Notes: generated by a model from the sequence alone, not told the origin. DNA of 64,000 nucleotides from CAUZIB01 sp963578805 (GCA_963578805.1 CAUZDY010000006.1:1-64000), one strand, 5' to 3'; shown: positions 7,941 through 16,749, counted from the stretch's first letter. Numbers and translations: made by a program.

Positions 7941-9362
7941 ATGACGCCTGCGAAGACCCGTTTCACACTCGTTCGGTCGATTTTCCTGGTTCTCATTGTC
8001 ACCCTGTCGCTCGCAGTCATCGCCGTCGGTGTCCTCGTGACCGTATTCGGAATGCAAGTGGAACTGAGAGGAAGCAGACAGCCGCGTTTGGTGTTCGACG
8101 ATCCCGAGGAGCACTACGCCGACCTCGAAGAAAACCGGTCTCAGCACTACTCACATTTACTGCCGGCAGCGCGAATTAAGGCGGGTCAAACTGACTCCGG
8201 AGCGCCTTACTGGACAGATTTCAGAGGACCCGCGCGCGACGGACGATATACACAGGGCCGCATTCGAACCGACTGGCCCGCCAACGGACTGACGCCTCTC
8301 TGGCGTCAGCCGATCGGTGGAGGTTATGCATCGTTCACAGTAGCTGAGGGACGCGCCTTCACGATCGAGCAGCGTCGCGACCAGGAGGTGGTCACCGCGT
8401 ACGATATCGAGACGGGCCGAGAGCTATGGAATCATGCCTGGGATTCGAACTTCCAGGAGAGGATGGGCGGCCCCGGACCTCGAGCCACACCCACTTGGCA
8501 CAACGGTCGTGTCTACGCTCTTGGTGCGACCGGGTTTCTCTGGAGTCTTGCCGCCACGACCGGTGACATCATCTGGGAACGAAACATCCTGGAAGACAGT
8601 CAGGGCATAAACCTCGAATGGGCCATGGCCTCCTCCCCGCTTGTCATCGACAACCGAGTGATCGTACAGCCCGGCGGCCCAGACGGATGGTCGGTGGTGG
8701 CCTACGACCTCGAGACAAGTGAGGTTGTCTGGCACACACTTGATGACGTGCAGTCATACACCTCGCCTATGAGTGTTACATTGGCCGGCCAGAGCCAGGT
8801 GTTAATCGTGACGGCCAGCCGTGTGGCTGGCCTTGGAGCCGACGACGGCCGTCTTCTATGGGAACATCCGTGGAGTCCGTCGACGGTCCCCAACATCGCG
8901 CAGCCGATCCTTGTCGCTGACAATCAGCTCTTTCTCTCAGCGTCTTACGGCCACGGGGCAACGTTGATCGAGCTAGTTCCTCAGGATTGGGGGATCGTGG
9001 TTGAAACGGTCTGGCGGAACAACCGGATGAAGAACCGATTCAGCAGCTCGGTCCTCCACAACGGTTATATTTACGGTCTGGATGAATCGATTTTGGCATG
9101 CATCGACGCCTCCACGGGCGAGCTCCAGTGGAAGGGAGGCCGGTATGGGTATGGGCAGCTTCTACTGGCAGGCGACCACCTAGTTGTGCTGACCGAGGAC
9201 GGAGAGCTCGTGCTCGTCTACGCGACGCCGGACGGGCACGACGAAGTGGCGCGCACGACGGCCATCGACGGAAAGACGTGGAACGTACCCGCTCTCGCCG
9301 ACGGACGGCTATTTGTCAGGAATGCCAGAGAAATGGCAGCGTTCGATCTCAGAAGTCAGTAA
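7941..9362 (+). CDS. Membrane-anchored PQQ-type (BamB-like) beta-propeller protein
   Basis: A 473-residue protein with an N-terminal signal anchor (FLVLIVTLSLAVIAVGVLVTVFGM) and an extracytoplasmic eight-bladed propeller made of PQQ/pyrrolo-quinoline repeats: VVTAYDIETGRELWNHAW, LAATTGDIIWERNI, VVAYDLETSEVVWHT, GADDGRLLWEHPW, CIDASTGELQWKGGRYGYG. These 'xxDxxTGxxxW' blades occur in quinoproteins and in the outer-membrane assembly protein BamB. The residues that bind PQQ and calcium in true dehydrogenases are not evident, so a structural or binding role is more likely than catalysis. ATG 7941 is chosen because it directly precedes the signal anchor; a TTG at 7896 is possible. It stands alone. 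Confidence 0.8.
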   Translation: MTPAKTRFTLVRSIFLVLIVTLSLAVIAVGVLVTVFGMQVELRGSRQPRLVFDDPEEHYADLEENRSQHYSHLLPAARIKAGQTDSGAPYWTDFRGPARDGRYTQGRIRTDWPANGLTPLWRQPIGGGYASFTVAEGRAFTIEQRRDQEVVTAYDIETGRELWNHAWDSNFQERMGGPGPRATPTWHNGRVYALGATGFLWSLAATTGDIIWERNILEDSQGINLEWAMASSPLVIDNRVIVQPGGPDGWSVVAYDLETSEVVWHTLDDVQSYTSPMSVTLAGQSQVLIVTASRVAGLGADDGRLLWEHPWSPSTVPNIAQPILVADNQLFLSASYGHGATLIELVPQDWGIVVETVWRNNRMKNRFSSSVLHNGYIYGLDESILACIDASTGELQWKGGRYGYGQLLLAGDHLVVLTEDGELVLVYATPDGHDEVARTTAIDGKTWNVPALADGRLFVRNAREMAAFDLRSQ

Positions 9363-9849
9363 GAGGATTCTCTCCTGTCTCGCTTCGCTCAGGCTTGTTT
9401 CCTTTTCCGCGTCGTTGGCCGCACCACAGCTGGATCGTGTGCTTACGGTCCGCTAACGGCCGAGGTTCGATCAGATAGGGCTTTCCCTAGCAGTGGTTGC
9501 CAGAAAATCGTGACCAGTACGGCCAGTCCTGACAAGATGTCGATGTTACATCGCTCGTTGGCGACCGTGCTCCGTGCCACAGAGGCCGACATGGCGGACA
9601 TCCAGAACCTTTGCTGATCACACGGATCCGACGACGGCGGAAATCTACACCACATCCTTACCAGGGAGGCCCCTCATCCCGGCTTAGAAGTTGTCAGCGT
9701 GATAGAATCGGCACCGGCTTGAAGAAAGTTTCCAGAATCTATTTGTCAGTTCCAGATTGTCAGTGGTTTTCAACGGAATAGCGGTTGGGTTCGAAGCGTT
9801 CCACTAACTGACAGTCTTACACTAGTTTACGGTTTGGTTTGACTGTTGC
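9363..9849. other. Intergenic before the tRNA cluster
   Basis: No supported gene. A minus-strand frame (about 9443-9655) contains one hydrophobic stretch, DILSGLAVLVTIFWQPLLG, which may be a remnant of a small membrane protein or chance. I cannot assign a promoter for the tRNAs with confidence. Confidence 0.35.
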
Positions 9850-9926
9850 GCGCCTGTAGCTCAGCTGGATAGAGCGCCGGGCTTCGAACCCGTAGGTCGG
9901 GGGTTCAAGTCCCTCCGGGCGCGCCA
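9850..9926 (+). tRNA. tRNA-Arg (TCG)
   Basis: Acceptor GCGCCTG (9850-9856) pairs CGGGCGC (9916-9922) with one G-U pair. Anticodon loop CTTCGAA gives TCG; T loop TTCAAGT; discriminator G9923 and encoded CCA at 9924-9926. First of three clustered tRNA genes. Confidence 0.95.
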
Positions 9927-10018
9927 TCTTCTCGTTCGGGACGCATGAGTGTCCTTTGCGTGAGAACACCACGTCGACGATGTCCGGGCGACTGTCCAGG
10001 AACACAGTCAATGTCGTT

Positions 10019-10095
10019 GCGCCCGTAGCTCAGCTGGATAGAGCGTCCGCCTCCGGAGCGGAAGGCCACAGGTTCGAATCCTGTCGGGCGCGCCA
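10019..10095 (+). tRNA. tRNA-Arg (CCG)
   Basis: Acceptor GCGCCCG (10019-10025) pairs CGGGCGC (10085-10091). Anticodon loop CTCCGGA gives CCG; T loop TTCGAAT; discriminator G10092, CCA encoded at 10093-10095. The acceptor is nearly identical to that of the preceding tRNA-Arg. Confidence 0.96.
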
Positions 10096-10154
10096 TTCGG
10101 TGCCCGCTGAACCGACGCATCCCGTCGGCGGTAAGGGCACCCACAACCTAACGT

Positions 10155-10230
10155 GGGCCGCTAGCTCAACTGGCAGAGCAGCAGACTCTTAATCTGAAGG
10201 TTCCCGGTTCGATTCCGGGGCGGCTCACCA
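10155..10230 (+). tRNA. tRNA-Lys (CTT)
   Basis: Acceptor GGGCCGC (10155-10161) pairs GCGGCTC (10220-10226) with one G-U pair. Anticodon loop CTCTTAA gives CTT; T loop TTCGATT; discriminator A10227, encoded CCA 10228-10230. Its 3' half from the anticodon loop onward is repeated colinearly at 16295-16350 and in worn form near 24756, so it looks like an integration target. Confidence 0.96.
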
Positions 10231-10618
10231 CTTTTTCCCAACACAATCGGTAAACCGGGCGGATGTGGCCGGCGCCCGTCCGTCCCAAATGCCGGTGTGT
10301 TCCAATAATGTTCCAATGTTCGGGTTTTGCTCGGCGTACAGGGATGCAAAAGCCGTCCCCGTTGAACCGCTACTTTTAGCGTGGGTTACAAAAGTCGGTA
10401 GCCGCCATCACATTGGTTTTTCACGCCTAAAGAGTTGCCCCCAGATCGTTCTGGCTGCTCTTGGACGTTATCCCCGCCCGCCCGAACTGGTGCTGAATCC
10501 TTGGGGTTCGCAATTTCCATCAAGGTGACTGGCTCGTGGAACTGTGAGACGTGGAAGGCCGCGTTCTGGCCCACCAAGAGTTCCGCTGCGAGAGTCGTCC
10601 GCATCCGCCAGTCTAGGT
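10231..10618. other. Intergenic downstream of tRNA-Lys
   Basis: Starts with CTTTTTCCC, shared with the tRNA-end copy at 16342. Contains an inverted copy of the dispersed intergenic repeat (10351-10375). Minus-strand frames downstream of the cyclase gene (10386-10707) give no recognisable protein. No integrase was found. Confidence 0.4.
10351..10375 (-). repeat. Dispersed intergenic repeat, copy 1 (inverted)
   Basis: The minus strand reads AGCGGTTCAACGGGGACGG, matching the core of the copies at 16128, 27945 and 28685. The palindromic CCTACCGC/GCGGTAGG half is reduced here to TAGCGG. Confidence 0.5.
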
Positions 10619-11719
10619 CTATAACGTGCCCTTCGCTGGCGCTCGTATAGCTTTCTCGCTGCCTGGCGGCGCGGTAAGTGGCCCAACACCCTCGACGCCG
10701 ACCTCAAACACGTCGACCGGGTCTTCGACGCCCTTCAGCAGGTAGCTGCCATGCGCTACCCAACGCAGTTCGCCGTATTCTGACTCCAGCCCAACGGCGG
10801 CTCGCCGAGCAACGTCGAAGACGCTGTGCGACAGCAGCGTCTGCTTGCCAACGGCCAGCGCCATCAGGCGCGAGGTGAACGGCTTGGCGAAGCCCTCCAC
10901 CTCGACCTCGTTGGCGCCGCGGGCGATGTCCTCGTCTGTGTTGTTCCGGACGACGACCTCACCTAGATGGATACCGACCCGCGTCGCCACCTGGAACCCG
11001 ACTTCCTTCGACAACTCGTCGAGCGCCTGGTGATACGCGAGCGAGAAATTGACTGCCTCGATTGGGCGGTCGAAGAAGAGGAGGAACCCGTCGGTTTTGT
11101 CGACCTCGATGCCATTGTGCTGCGCCAGGAGGTCACGCGCCAAGCGGTCCTGGCTGCTGAAGATCTCCGACGCCCGGCTGTCTCCGAGTTCCTCCGTCAT
11201 GCGCGTGCTGGCCACCAGGTCAGTGATGACTAGGGTCTTTACAAAGGTGCCTTCGGGAGGCAATGTCGCGCGTCGATCCGATGCGTGAGATAATCTGGTC
11301 CCGGATACAAGGATAGAGTGATGCGCGGTCGTCTCTGGCTGCGATGGACGGGCCGACCGCACCGCTCTTTGCGGCGCTATTATGGTTGCGTCTTCGTCGT
11401 CCGCCGTCGGCGTCACCGACACACGGACCACGTAAGGACCGATGCCGATCACATCGCCTGATCTCAGCCGATGCGATCGTCCGAACTCCAATCGGTCCCG
11501 GGCGCCGTCAACGAACACGCCGTTCGTGCTCGTGTCGACGATCGAGAAAGCGCCGTACTGAAAGCTGATCGTGGCGTGCTGGCCCGACACCAAGCTATCC
11601 GGCAACCTCCAGGTATTGCCCGCCCGCCGACCGATGGCGCCCCCCTCCTCATCGAATATCTGGTGCGACTCTTCCTGGAGATCGGCCGGTGGATCGACAA
11701 TTTCAAGCGTGAGCACCAT
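10619..11719 (-). CDS. FHA domain-class III nucleotidyl cyclase fusion
   Basis: A 366-residue cytoplasmic signalling protein. Residues about 5-105 are an FHA phosphothreonine-binding domain (GRRAGNTWRLPD, VSGQHATI, TSTNGVFVDG). After a linker, residues about 160-345 are a class III cyclase domain: VITDLVASTRM carries the first metal Asp, VDKTDGFLLFF the second, and RVGIHLGEVV follows. Likely reaction: ATP (or GTP) to the cyclic nucleotide, tuned by FHA binding of a phosphoprotein. The protein stops soon after the cyclase at APAKGTL; relatives often continue into kinase or TPR modules, so it may be shortened. A Crp/Fnr regulator and a broken cyclic-nucleotide-binding gene lie upstream on the same strand. 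Confidence 0.85.
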   Translation of the reverse strand: MVLTLEIVDPPADLQEESHQIFDEEGGAIGRRAGNTWRLPDSLVSGQHATISFQYGAFSIVDTSTNGVFVDGARDRLEFGRSHRLRSGDVIGIGPYVVRVSVTPTADDEDATIIAPQRAVRSARPSQPETTAHHSILVSGTRLSHASDRRATLPPEGTFVKTLVITDLVASTRMTEELGDSRASEIFSSQDRLARDLLAQHNGIEVDKTDGFLLFFDRPIEAVNFSLAYHQALDELSKEVGFQVATRVGIHLGEVVVRNNTDEDIARGANEVEVEGFAKPFTSRLMALAVGKQTLLSHSVFDVARRAAVGLESEYGELRWVAHGSYLLKGVEDPVDVFEVGVEGVGPLTAPPGSEKAIRAPAKGTL

Positions 11720-11784
11720 AGGCGGCTAGGAAGACGACGGCCACTGCTGGCAGCAACCGCCCATTATTCCGAAGACACGGGTCA

Positions 11785-11952
11785 TCAGGCGTTCTCCGTA
11801 TGCCAACGCTTGGCTCCGGCTGCGTTAATGTTCTTGTCTGACATCTTGTACGAATTTTTTGGCGGCGGTGCCACCTGGGGAATGATCGATCCTCCGCCAT
11901 TTTGGATCACGACTAATGATTCGACAAGTGTGAAAGCTCGCTGTCTATTCAT
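11785..11952 (-). pseudogene. Possible truncated type IV pilin-like fragment
   Basis: A 55-codon minus-strand frame starts MNRQRAFTLVESLVVI, which matches a prepilin peptidase site (usually GFTLxE; here Ala precedes Phe) with the invariant Glu5. After about 16 residues the hydrophobic helix is lost (QNGGGSIIPQVAPPPKNS), so it cannot be a working pilin. Either a remnant or a striking coincidence. Confidence 0.25.
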
Positions 11953-12185
11953 CGCTTGTACTTTTATTGCTGGGTTCCGTTGCAATCCTTGATCAGTCCT
12001 TACTTGGCCTGTAGTTCACGTTGACGGAGGCTGTCTCTTGTGACTGGAGATCCACATGCGTACAAGGTGCCGTGGTTGTTGAGAGTCATGCTCATATTCC
12101 GTACGATTATGGGCCACAATGTGATTGTTGACCCAGAGCTGATCGCCAGCTTCGAGCTTGAACCAAGTCTGCCAGTGCCGCCAGG

Positions 12186-12521
12186 CTATCCACTTAGAGT
12201 ACGAATGACCTTGGCATGGTCCAATTTGAGCAATCGAGAAGCCCTGCCAACCGTGACGGTGGCAGATCTGGGGTGTTGGTCGATAAAGGCAATTTCCCCG
12301 GTCACGTCGCCAGGCTCGATGATGCCCACCTGTTGTCCGCCATGACTGGTTTCTTGCGACACATTGAGAGATCCCGATTCCCAAATAAACAAAGTTCGAT
12401 TTTGGTCCCCTTCGGTGATCAGAACTGTCCCCTCCGAAAGGTTGAGTGTCTCGGCAATGCGTACAAGATGTTGATACGTGTCCGAGGACAGATATGCTTC
12501 AATACGCCAGGGAATCAACAC
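12186..12521 (-). pseudogene. Broken cyclic-nucleotide-binding (CRP-type) gene
   Basis: A 111-codon frame reads as a cyclic-nucleotide-binding domain: NLSEGTVLITEGDQNRTLFI, ESGSLNV, then GIIEPGDVTGEIAFIDQHPR with SATVTV, the phosphate-binding-cassette region. It stops at LSG just where the C-helix should begin. Downstream sequence in other frames (for example WFKLEAGDQLWVNNHIV at about 12095-12150) looks like further worn coding sequence, and no helix-turn-helix is present. A stand-alone small binding protein is possible, but decay is more likely. Confidence 0.5.
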
Positions 12522-12791
12522 ATTCCTCGTAGGTAGACATTAGTTTATCCAATTATTCCGGAATCGCTCGGATACTACGGTCAGTGTAAGTCGTCAGACC
12601 AAAACGGATGTGCCTGGCTCTGACACTCAAGAGACAATGTCGTTGTAGGTCGCGATCCTGCCACTCGCTAGGGGACGGGGCTTAGCGGGTACGTTGCGGC
12701 GAACTTACCCCTCCAGCGACACATGGTTCGGCCGTAAGGGTGTAGCAAATCTAGAACATGGCTCTGGGCTCCACGACTGCTGCGTTATGGT

Positions 12792-13469
12792 TTAGGCGTC
12801 GCTTTTACCAAATATCCGCTTCATGGCCTCTAGGCGATTAATTTGGAGGTGACCGCGGCCAATCGAGATGTGACCCATAGAAGAGAGGTCGGCAAGCACA
12901 CGATTGACCTGCTCCCGAGTATTTCCAACCAATCGGGCGAGTTCCTCCTGGGTGAGCTGCACGGTATAGTCGCCGGAGGCGTCCTTGGTGGCCATTCGCA
13001 CGAGTTGGCCCCCGACCTTGTTGTAAGTATCGAGGAAGACAAACTCTTCCATGCGTGCAAGATCTGTTCGTAGCTTGGAACAGAGAAATACTATCACTGC
13101 GATAGAAATATCTGGGGCACGTCGCATCAGGTCGAGAAAGGCGTTCCGCGTAACAACCCAAGTCTCGGTGAGTTCTAGCGCTTCGGCACTGGCAGAACGA
13201 GCTTTTCCATCCAACACAGCCATTTCTCCGAAGCAGGTCCCAGGGCCACAGAATAGGATAGTCAGCTGCTCGCCATCTGAATTCGCAACAAAAAGCTTGA
13301 CGCGGCCGCTCGCGACAAGGAACAGAGAGTCACCAGGATCTCCTTGGATGAAGATTGGCTGCCCCCGTCGGAATGTGCGAAGACGCATGTGGGACTCTAG
13401 CGTGGTGAGGGCATCTTCACTGAGGTCGCTAACAAAGGGAACGGCGGAGAGTAGCTCACGTTTAGTCAT
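12792..13469 (-). CDS. Crp/Fnr family transcriptional regulator
   Basis: A 225-residue regulator with the classic two domains. Residues about 10-120 form the cyclic-nucleotide-binding beta roll (FRRGQPIFIQGDPGDSLFLVASGRVKL, then FGEMAVLDGKARSASA with the Glu and Arg-Ser that contact cyclic nucleotide phosphate in CRP). A dimer helix follows, then a winged helix-turn-helix at about 165-215 (LTQEELARLVGNTREQVNRVLADLSSMGHISIGRGHLQI). There are no Fnr-type Cys residues at the N-terminus, so cAMP or cGMP sensing is more plausible than an iron-sulfur cluster. The FHA-cyclase about 1 kb away is an obvious candidate ligand source (inference). Confidence 0.9.
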   Translation of the reverse strand: MTKRELLSAVPFVSDLSEDALTTLESHMRLRTFRRGQPIFIQGDPGDSLFLVASGRVKLFVANSDGEQLTILFCGPGTCFGEMAVLDGKARSASAEALELTETWVVTRNAFLDLMRRAPDISIAVIVFLCSKLRTDLARMEEFVFLDTYNKVGGQLVRMATKDASGDYTVQLTQEELARLVGNTREQVNRVLADLSSMGHISIGRGHLQINRLEAMKRIFGKSDA

Positions 13470-13783
13470 GGAGATATTCTGGAGACGACGGACCTTAAGT
13501 CCCTTCCCTTACACTTCCCTATTGTCGCATTTTCCGTTACTTTCTGACATTCCACGACATAGCAAATTGGGGAGAACTGCGAGGAGTGCGCTGAACTACG
13601 AGGAGCGTGGTCTTGATTGGGACAGCTCAGGAACAGTCACGCCAAGCACCGTCACGTGTGATCCCCGCTGCCGCAATTTGGCAGGTTCCGATCTGAGCCA
13701 CCACGCACTGCCGTTGGGAAAATACAGGAACACATCCTACGCGAGCAGCTCCAACCGTAGAATTGGTGTTGATCGACAATTCT
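13470..13783. other. Intergenic between Crp-type gene and amine oxidase gene
   Basis: Both flanking genes are on the minus strand. A plus-strand frame opposite the regulator runs through here but has no recognisable domain. No clear terminator or repeat. Confidence 0.4.
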
Positions 13784-15337
13784 CTACGCACGCATAGCCC
13801 GGTCATGCAGCAGCTCGAGCGTCCGCCAAGCGGCCTGGATGCCACCCTCCAGCCATGCCGGCCTGCTACTAGCTCCCGCGCAAGCGATATAGATTCGACC
13901 GTCAGGCTTGCTCAACTCTTCCAACAGACTATCGGCCGGACGACGACCGTAGGCTCCGAGACTGTAGGGGACTTTGTCCCACCAGACCGCATACGCGCTC
14001 TCAAATTCGTCTCGCATTTGCGGATGCACCCTACTCGACCGAGCGAGTACGTGTTCGATCCGAGCGGAAACAGTTTGCTCAGCCAATCCAGCCAAGTTAC
14101 CGTCGCCATAGAAACCCAGTAGCATCCCTTTCGGCGAAAAGTACCCATTGGACGGATATGAAAACTCGCCGAGCTGCAGACTGCGTGACCAGAGGTGCCC
14201 ACCAAAGATCCCGTCGTCCTCCTCCCAGAAACGTCGTCGCATTTGCAGTCCCATCTTGGCAGCCGTGCTGTGTCCGGTGTCTCGCACAGCCTCCTGCATC
14301 GCACTGGACAGGTCGATATCAAGGCGCTGTAAGATTGCCATCGGGAGACAGCAGACGCAATAATCGGCCATCTCCTCGAACCGCTCTCTGGTTCGAGTAT
14401 CGAGATACCTCACTCGAACGCCATCTGGCCCCTGCCTAACCGATTCCACCTCTGCCCTCAGTGTGATCCGCTCTCCCATGGCTCGTTGGAATGCAAACGG
14501 AATCTGCTGCATCCCACCGACCGGCTGAAATACTGGCGCCGGGCCTCCCGTGCCGGCATACAGTGAACGTACCCGCGCACCAAAGCCGGTTCGCAGCAAC
14601 ACCGCTAAATCATGCCGATCCTCTGAACCACGTGAAGTCGGTGGACGATACACATAGTCCTCACTGTCCAAATAGCCCGCCCGCACGAGAAAAGAGACCA
14701 GGCGCTCTTTGTCTTCTGCGCTGAGAGGCACATCAATCTCTCCGTGATCCATCGCCTTGGCGAGCAGCTCTGAGGTCTCCCCCCAGAGATCAGCCTTCAC
14801 TTCGCGCAACCGTACTGTCACTCCTGACAGCGGACCCAGGGCCTGGTCCTCTTCGAAAAAGTAATTGGCGTCGGTTGCGTCCACGAAGATTTCAAGTGGA
14901 ACTCCCAGCTCAGCACAGTAACCCAGTACACCAACATCGTTATGCGGTAGCCTCCATGCACCACCATTCAAATACTGCCCCTCGTCGAACTGACAGACCT
15001 GACTCTCACCGTCAATCTCGGTGTGCGATGCACCCCTCGTGATGGTCCAGCAGAGTCCCCCGACCCAGTCGCGCGCCTCAAGCACCTGATAGTCGTAACC
15101 AAGTTCGCCTAGCTCGTAGCCAACAGTCAGACCAGAAATCCCCGCACCTAACACGATGACCCGAGTGCCCAGCGGGCGCCCCTGGAGCCTCGGGCGTCTG
15201 GCCACCGAGGCACCCATCAGCCCCCAAGAACCCATAGCTCCCATCATCAGCGACGATCCGCCGAAGGCTGCAAATGTCTGAAGAATGTGCCGCCTAGTGA
15301 TCACGTCCCCATCGGAGCGACCGTTCCCACTGTTCAT
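13784..15337 (-). CDS. Tat-exported flavin monoamine oxidase-family protein
   Basis: A 517-residue FAD-dependent amine oxidase-type enzyme. The N-terminus has a twin-arginine signal (TRRHILQ) and a hydrophobic stretch, so it should be exported already folded. VIVLGAGISGLTVGYELGELG with the following EARDWVGG is the dinucleotide fold that binds FAD. The C-terminal block YIACAGASSRPAWLEGGIQAAW matches the family's FAD-contacting end, though the usual 'GE' reads 'CAG'. Substrate unknown: amines, amino acids or carotenoid-like compounds are all possible. ATG 15337 is chosen over 15403 because GGAGG lies just before it and it opens the Tat signal. It lies inside the tRNA-Lys-bounded segment. Confidence 0.82.
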   Translation of the reverse strand: MNSGNGRSDGDVITRRHILQTFAAFGGSSLMMGAMGSWGLMGASVARRPRLQGRPLGTRVIVLGAGISGLTVGYELGELGYDYQVLEARDWVGGLCWTITRGASHTEIDGESQVCQFDEGQYLNGGAWRLPHNDVGVLGYCAELGVPLEIFVDATDANYFFEEDQALGPLSGVTVRLREVKADLWGETSELLAKAMDHGEIDVPLSAEDKERLVSFLVRAGYLDSEDYVYRPPTSRGSEDRHDLAVLLRTGFGARVRSLYAGTGGPAPVFQPVGGMQQIPFAFQRAMGERITLRAEVESVRQGPDGVRVRYLDTRTRERFEEMADYCVCCLPMAILQRLDIDLSSAMQEAVRDTGHSTAAKMGLQMRRRFWEEDDGIFGGHLWSRSLQLGEFSYPSNGYFSPKGMLLGFYGDGNLAGLAEQTVSARIEHVLARSSRVHPQMRDEFESAYAVWWDKVPYSLGAYGRRPADSLLEELSKPDGRIYIACAGASSRPAWLEGGIQAAWRTLELLHDRAMRA

Positions 15338-15601
15338 ATCGAACCTCCACACCTGCCTGAACAAGAACCAGTTCGGAGTGTACCCGACTCCTAAGTGATT
15401 CAAAATCCGTTCTTACACTAGAATCAAGGTGACAGTAGACGGAATCGTTGACCATAGCTGGCTCAACATGGACCGAATCGCTCGTTTCTTCTTCGGACAG
15501 CTGGTACGCCAGTTTTCTTCCTATGTAGGCAACCACACGTAAAGCCGCCGCCTTTGGCGACGAGTACATCGAGATCGATTTTATGAGGACGTGGCGTGCT
15601 C

Positions 15602-16072
15602 TTATTTCTGACCGATCGGCCCGATAATCTGTTGCTGGTCCTCAAACTCCAAATGAATTGACACACGAGGTTCCTGACCCACGTTCGCGGTCGTGTGCCC
15701 CTTGCCTGTCAGGTCATCGATGTACTCGACCGTGCCTGGGGGCAGATCGATTTTTCCTTCCGCAACCTCAAGCTGCCCACCACCCGTAAGATTGATGATG
15801 TACCGTCGCGTGGGGCCGACATGCCAATCGCTGAAGGAATCCGGTTGCGACACACGTACGACCGCTCCGGTGACATTTTTTAACACGGACTGCGCGTTGA
15901 GCTCGACCTGTTCCACATGCGACAGGCCATCGTCTCCCGTATAGATCCGTTTCATCATGAAGGGCCTGTAGCTCTGACCTGAAACCACCGTTTCATAACC
16001 CTTGGCAGTCCACCCGAGACCAAATCCGGCGACAAAGGCTCCAACGACCAGCACTTTCATCATCGACTTCAT
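15602..16072 (-). CDS. Exported cupin-domain protein
   Basis: A 156-residue protein with a signal/anchor (MMKVLVVGAFVAGFGLGWTAKG) and a cupin-like beta barrel: WHVGPTRRYIINLTGGGQLEV, the IDLPPGTVEYIDDLTGKGHTTAN turn, and RVSIHLEFEDQQ. His residues at the two cupin motifs may hold a metal. The start at 16072 is fixed by AAGGAGG immediately upstream; the longer open frame to 16342 runs through non-coding repeat sequence and is rejected. Function unknown; such small cupins serve as dioxygenases, isomerases or binding proteins. A dispersed repeat lies about 55 bp upstream. Confidence 0.75.
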   Translation of the reverse strand: MKSMMKVLVVGAFVAGFGLGWTAKGYETVVSGQSYRPFMMKRIYTGDDGLSHVEQVELNAQSVLKNVTGAVVRVSQPDSFSDWHVGPTRRYIINLTGGGQLEVAEGKIDLPPGTVEYIDDLTGKGHTTANVGQEPRVSIHLEFEDQQQIIGPIGQK

Positions 16073-16127
16073 CTGTCCCTCCTTCAAGTGTCCATGTGTG
16101 ACGTCATGGTCAGAGAAGCATCCATCG

Positions 16128-16166
16128 TACCGCGCCGCGGCGGGTGGTTCAACGGGGACGGGGCTA
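16128..16166 (+). repeat. Dispersed intergenic repeat, copy 2
   Basis: TACCGCGCCGCGGCGGGTGG then TTCAACGGGGACGGGGCTAG. The palindromic first half is imperfect here; the second half matches the other copies. It sits just upstream of the exported cupin gene. Confidence 0.55.
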
Positions 16167-16294
16167 GTCACGCGGGTGAGTGGCTCCAGAATTTTGTGCG
16201 ACTTTGTCCGTTTCAGGCGATCCGTGGTGATCCCTCCTGAACAAGAACGTCCCGTATTACCGCTCCTGATTCGTTTTGATCTTCCGTCGCACAA

Positions 16295-16350
16295 GACTCT
16301 TAATCTGCGGGTTTGGGGTTCGAGTCTCCGCCGGCTCACCACTTTTTCCA
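16295..16350 (+). repeat. att-like colinear copy of the tRNA-Lys 3' end
   Basis: Aligns without gaps to 10184-10239 at a constant offset of 6111. GACTCTTAATCTG (anticodon arm, CTT), GGTTCGA (T loop) and CGGCTCACCACTTTTTCC (3' end, CCA and flank) are identical. About ten mismatches fall in the variable region and T stem, mostly preserving a T-stem-like fold. There is no 5' half, so it is not a working tRNA. Orientation and position fit the distal end of an element inserted at tRNA-Lys. Confidence 0.7.
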
Positions 16351-16515
16351 GAAACCCTTGCCGCTGATGAGCTTCCAGTCGTGTCAGGGCGTCAGCCAGT
16401 CGCGTTGGCGCACTCCGCAGGTGCCGCGACGTAGTGGTGATGTTGGCGGGATGCGTTCTGGCTCTAGACAGCGGCTCTGCTCGAAGAATGCGGCAGTCGG
16501 ATCTACCGCCACCCC

Positions 16516-16749
16516 GTGTGTGGAGAGATCTTTCTCAAGAATCTGAGGCAAGCATATTGCTCAACACGATGCTCGAATCGAAAGCGGCAGAGAGAAATCC
16601 GCGCACACCGCAAACAAGCAGTTAAGGTAGGACGGCGGAAGCACGGATTAGTGATCGGAGAGTTAGCCGCGAGCGGTTCAACGTTTCATAGTATTCGGTT
16701 TCCCTCGAATCAAAAAACTGGCCCACTACCGGTTCCGCGGTTTACCTAA
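16516..16749 (+). pseudogene. Remnant with a CGNR/integrase-type zinc-finger motif
   Basis: The plus frame reads CGEIFLKNLRQAYCSTRCSN then RKRQREIRAHRK, a C...YCSxRCxxRxRQRxxRxR pattern like the C-terminal zinc fingers of CGNR proteins and of some small integrases. The first expected CxxC pair is reduced to one Cys (HPVC instead of CxxC) and no start or upstream domain can be joined, so I treat it as debris. It lies 170 bp after the tRNA-Lys end copy. Confidence 0.3.

Noticed and set aside
9905..10144. Minus-strand frames across the tRNA cluster
   Set aside because: They are translations of tRNA antisense (ARPTGFEPVAFRSGG-like sequence), a common annotation artefact.
11471..11992. A 173-codon plus-strand frame opposite the FHA-cyclase start
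   Set aside because: Mostly antisense to the FHA domain; composition is not protein-like.
13051..13797. A 248-codon plus-strand frame opposite the Crp/Fnr gene
   Set aside because: It mirrors the regulator gene for most of its length, has no recognisable domain and no ribosome site.
16073..16342. N-terminal extension of the exported cupin gene
   Set aside because: It runs through the dispersed repeat and the tRNA fragment; AAGGAGG and a signal peptide fix the start at 16072.
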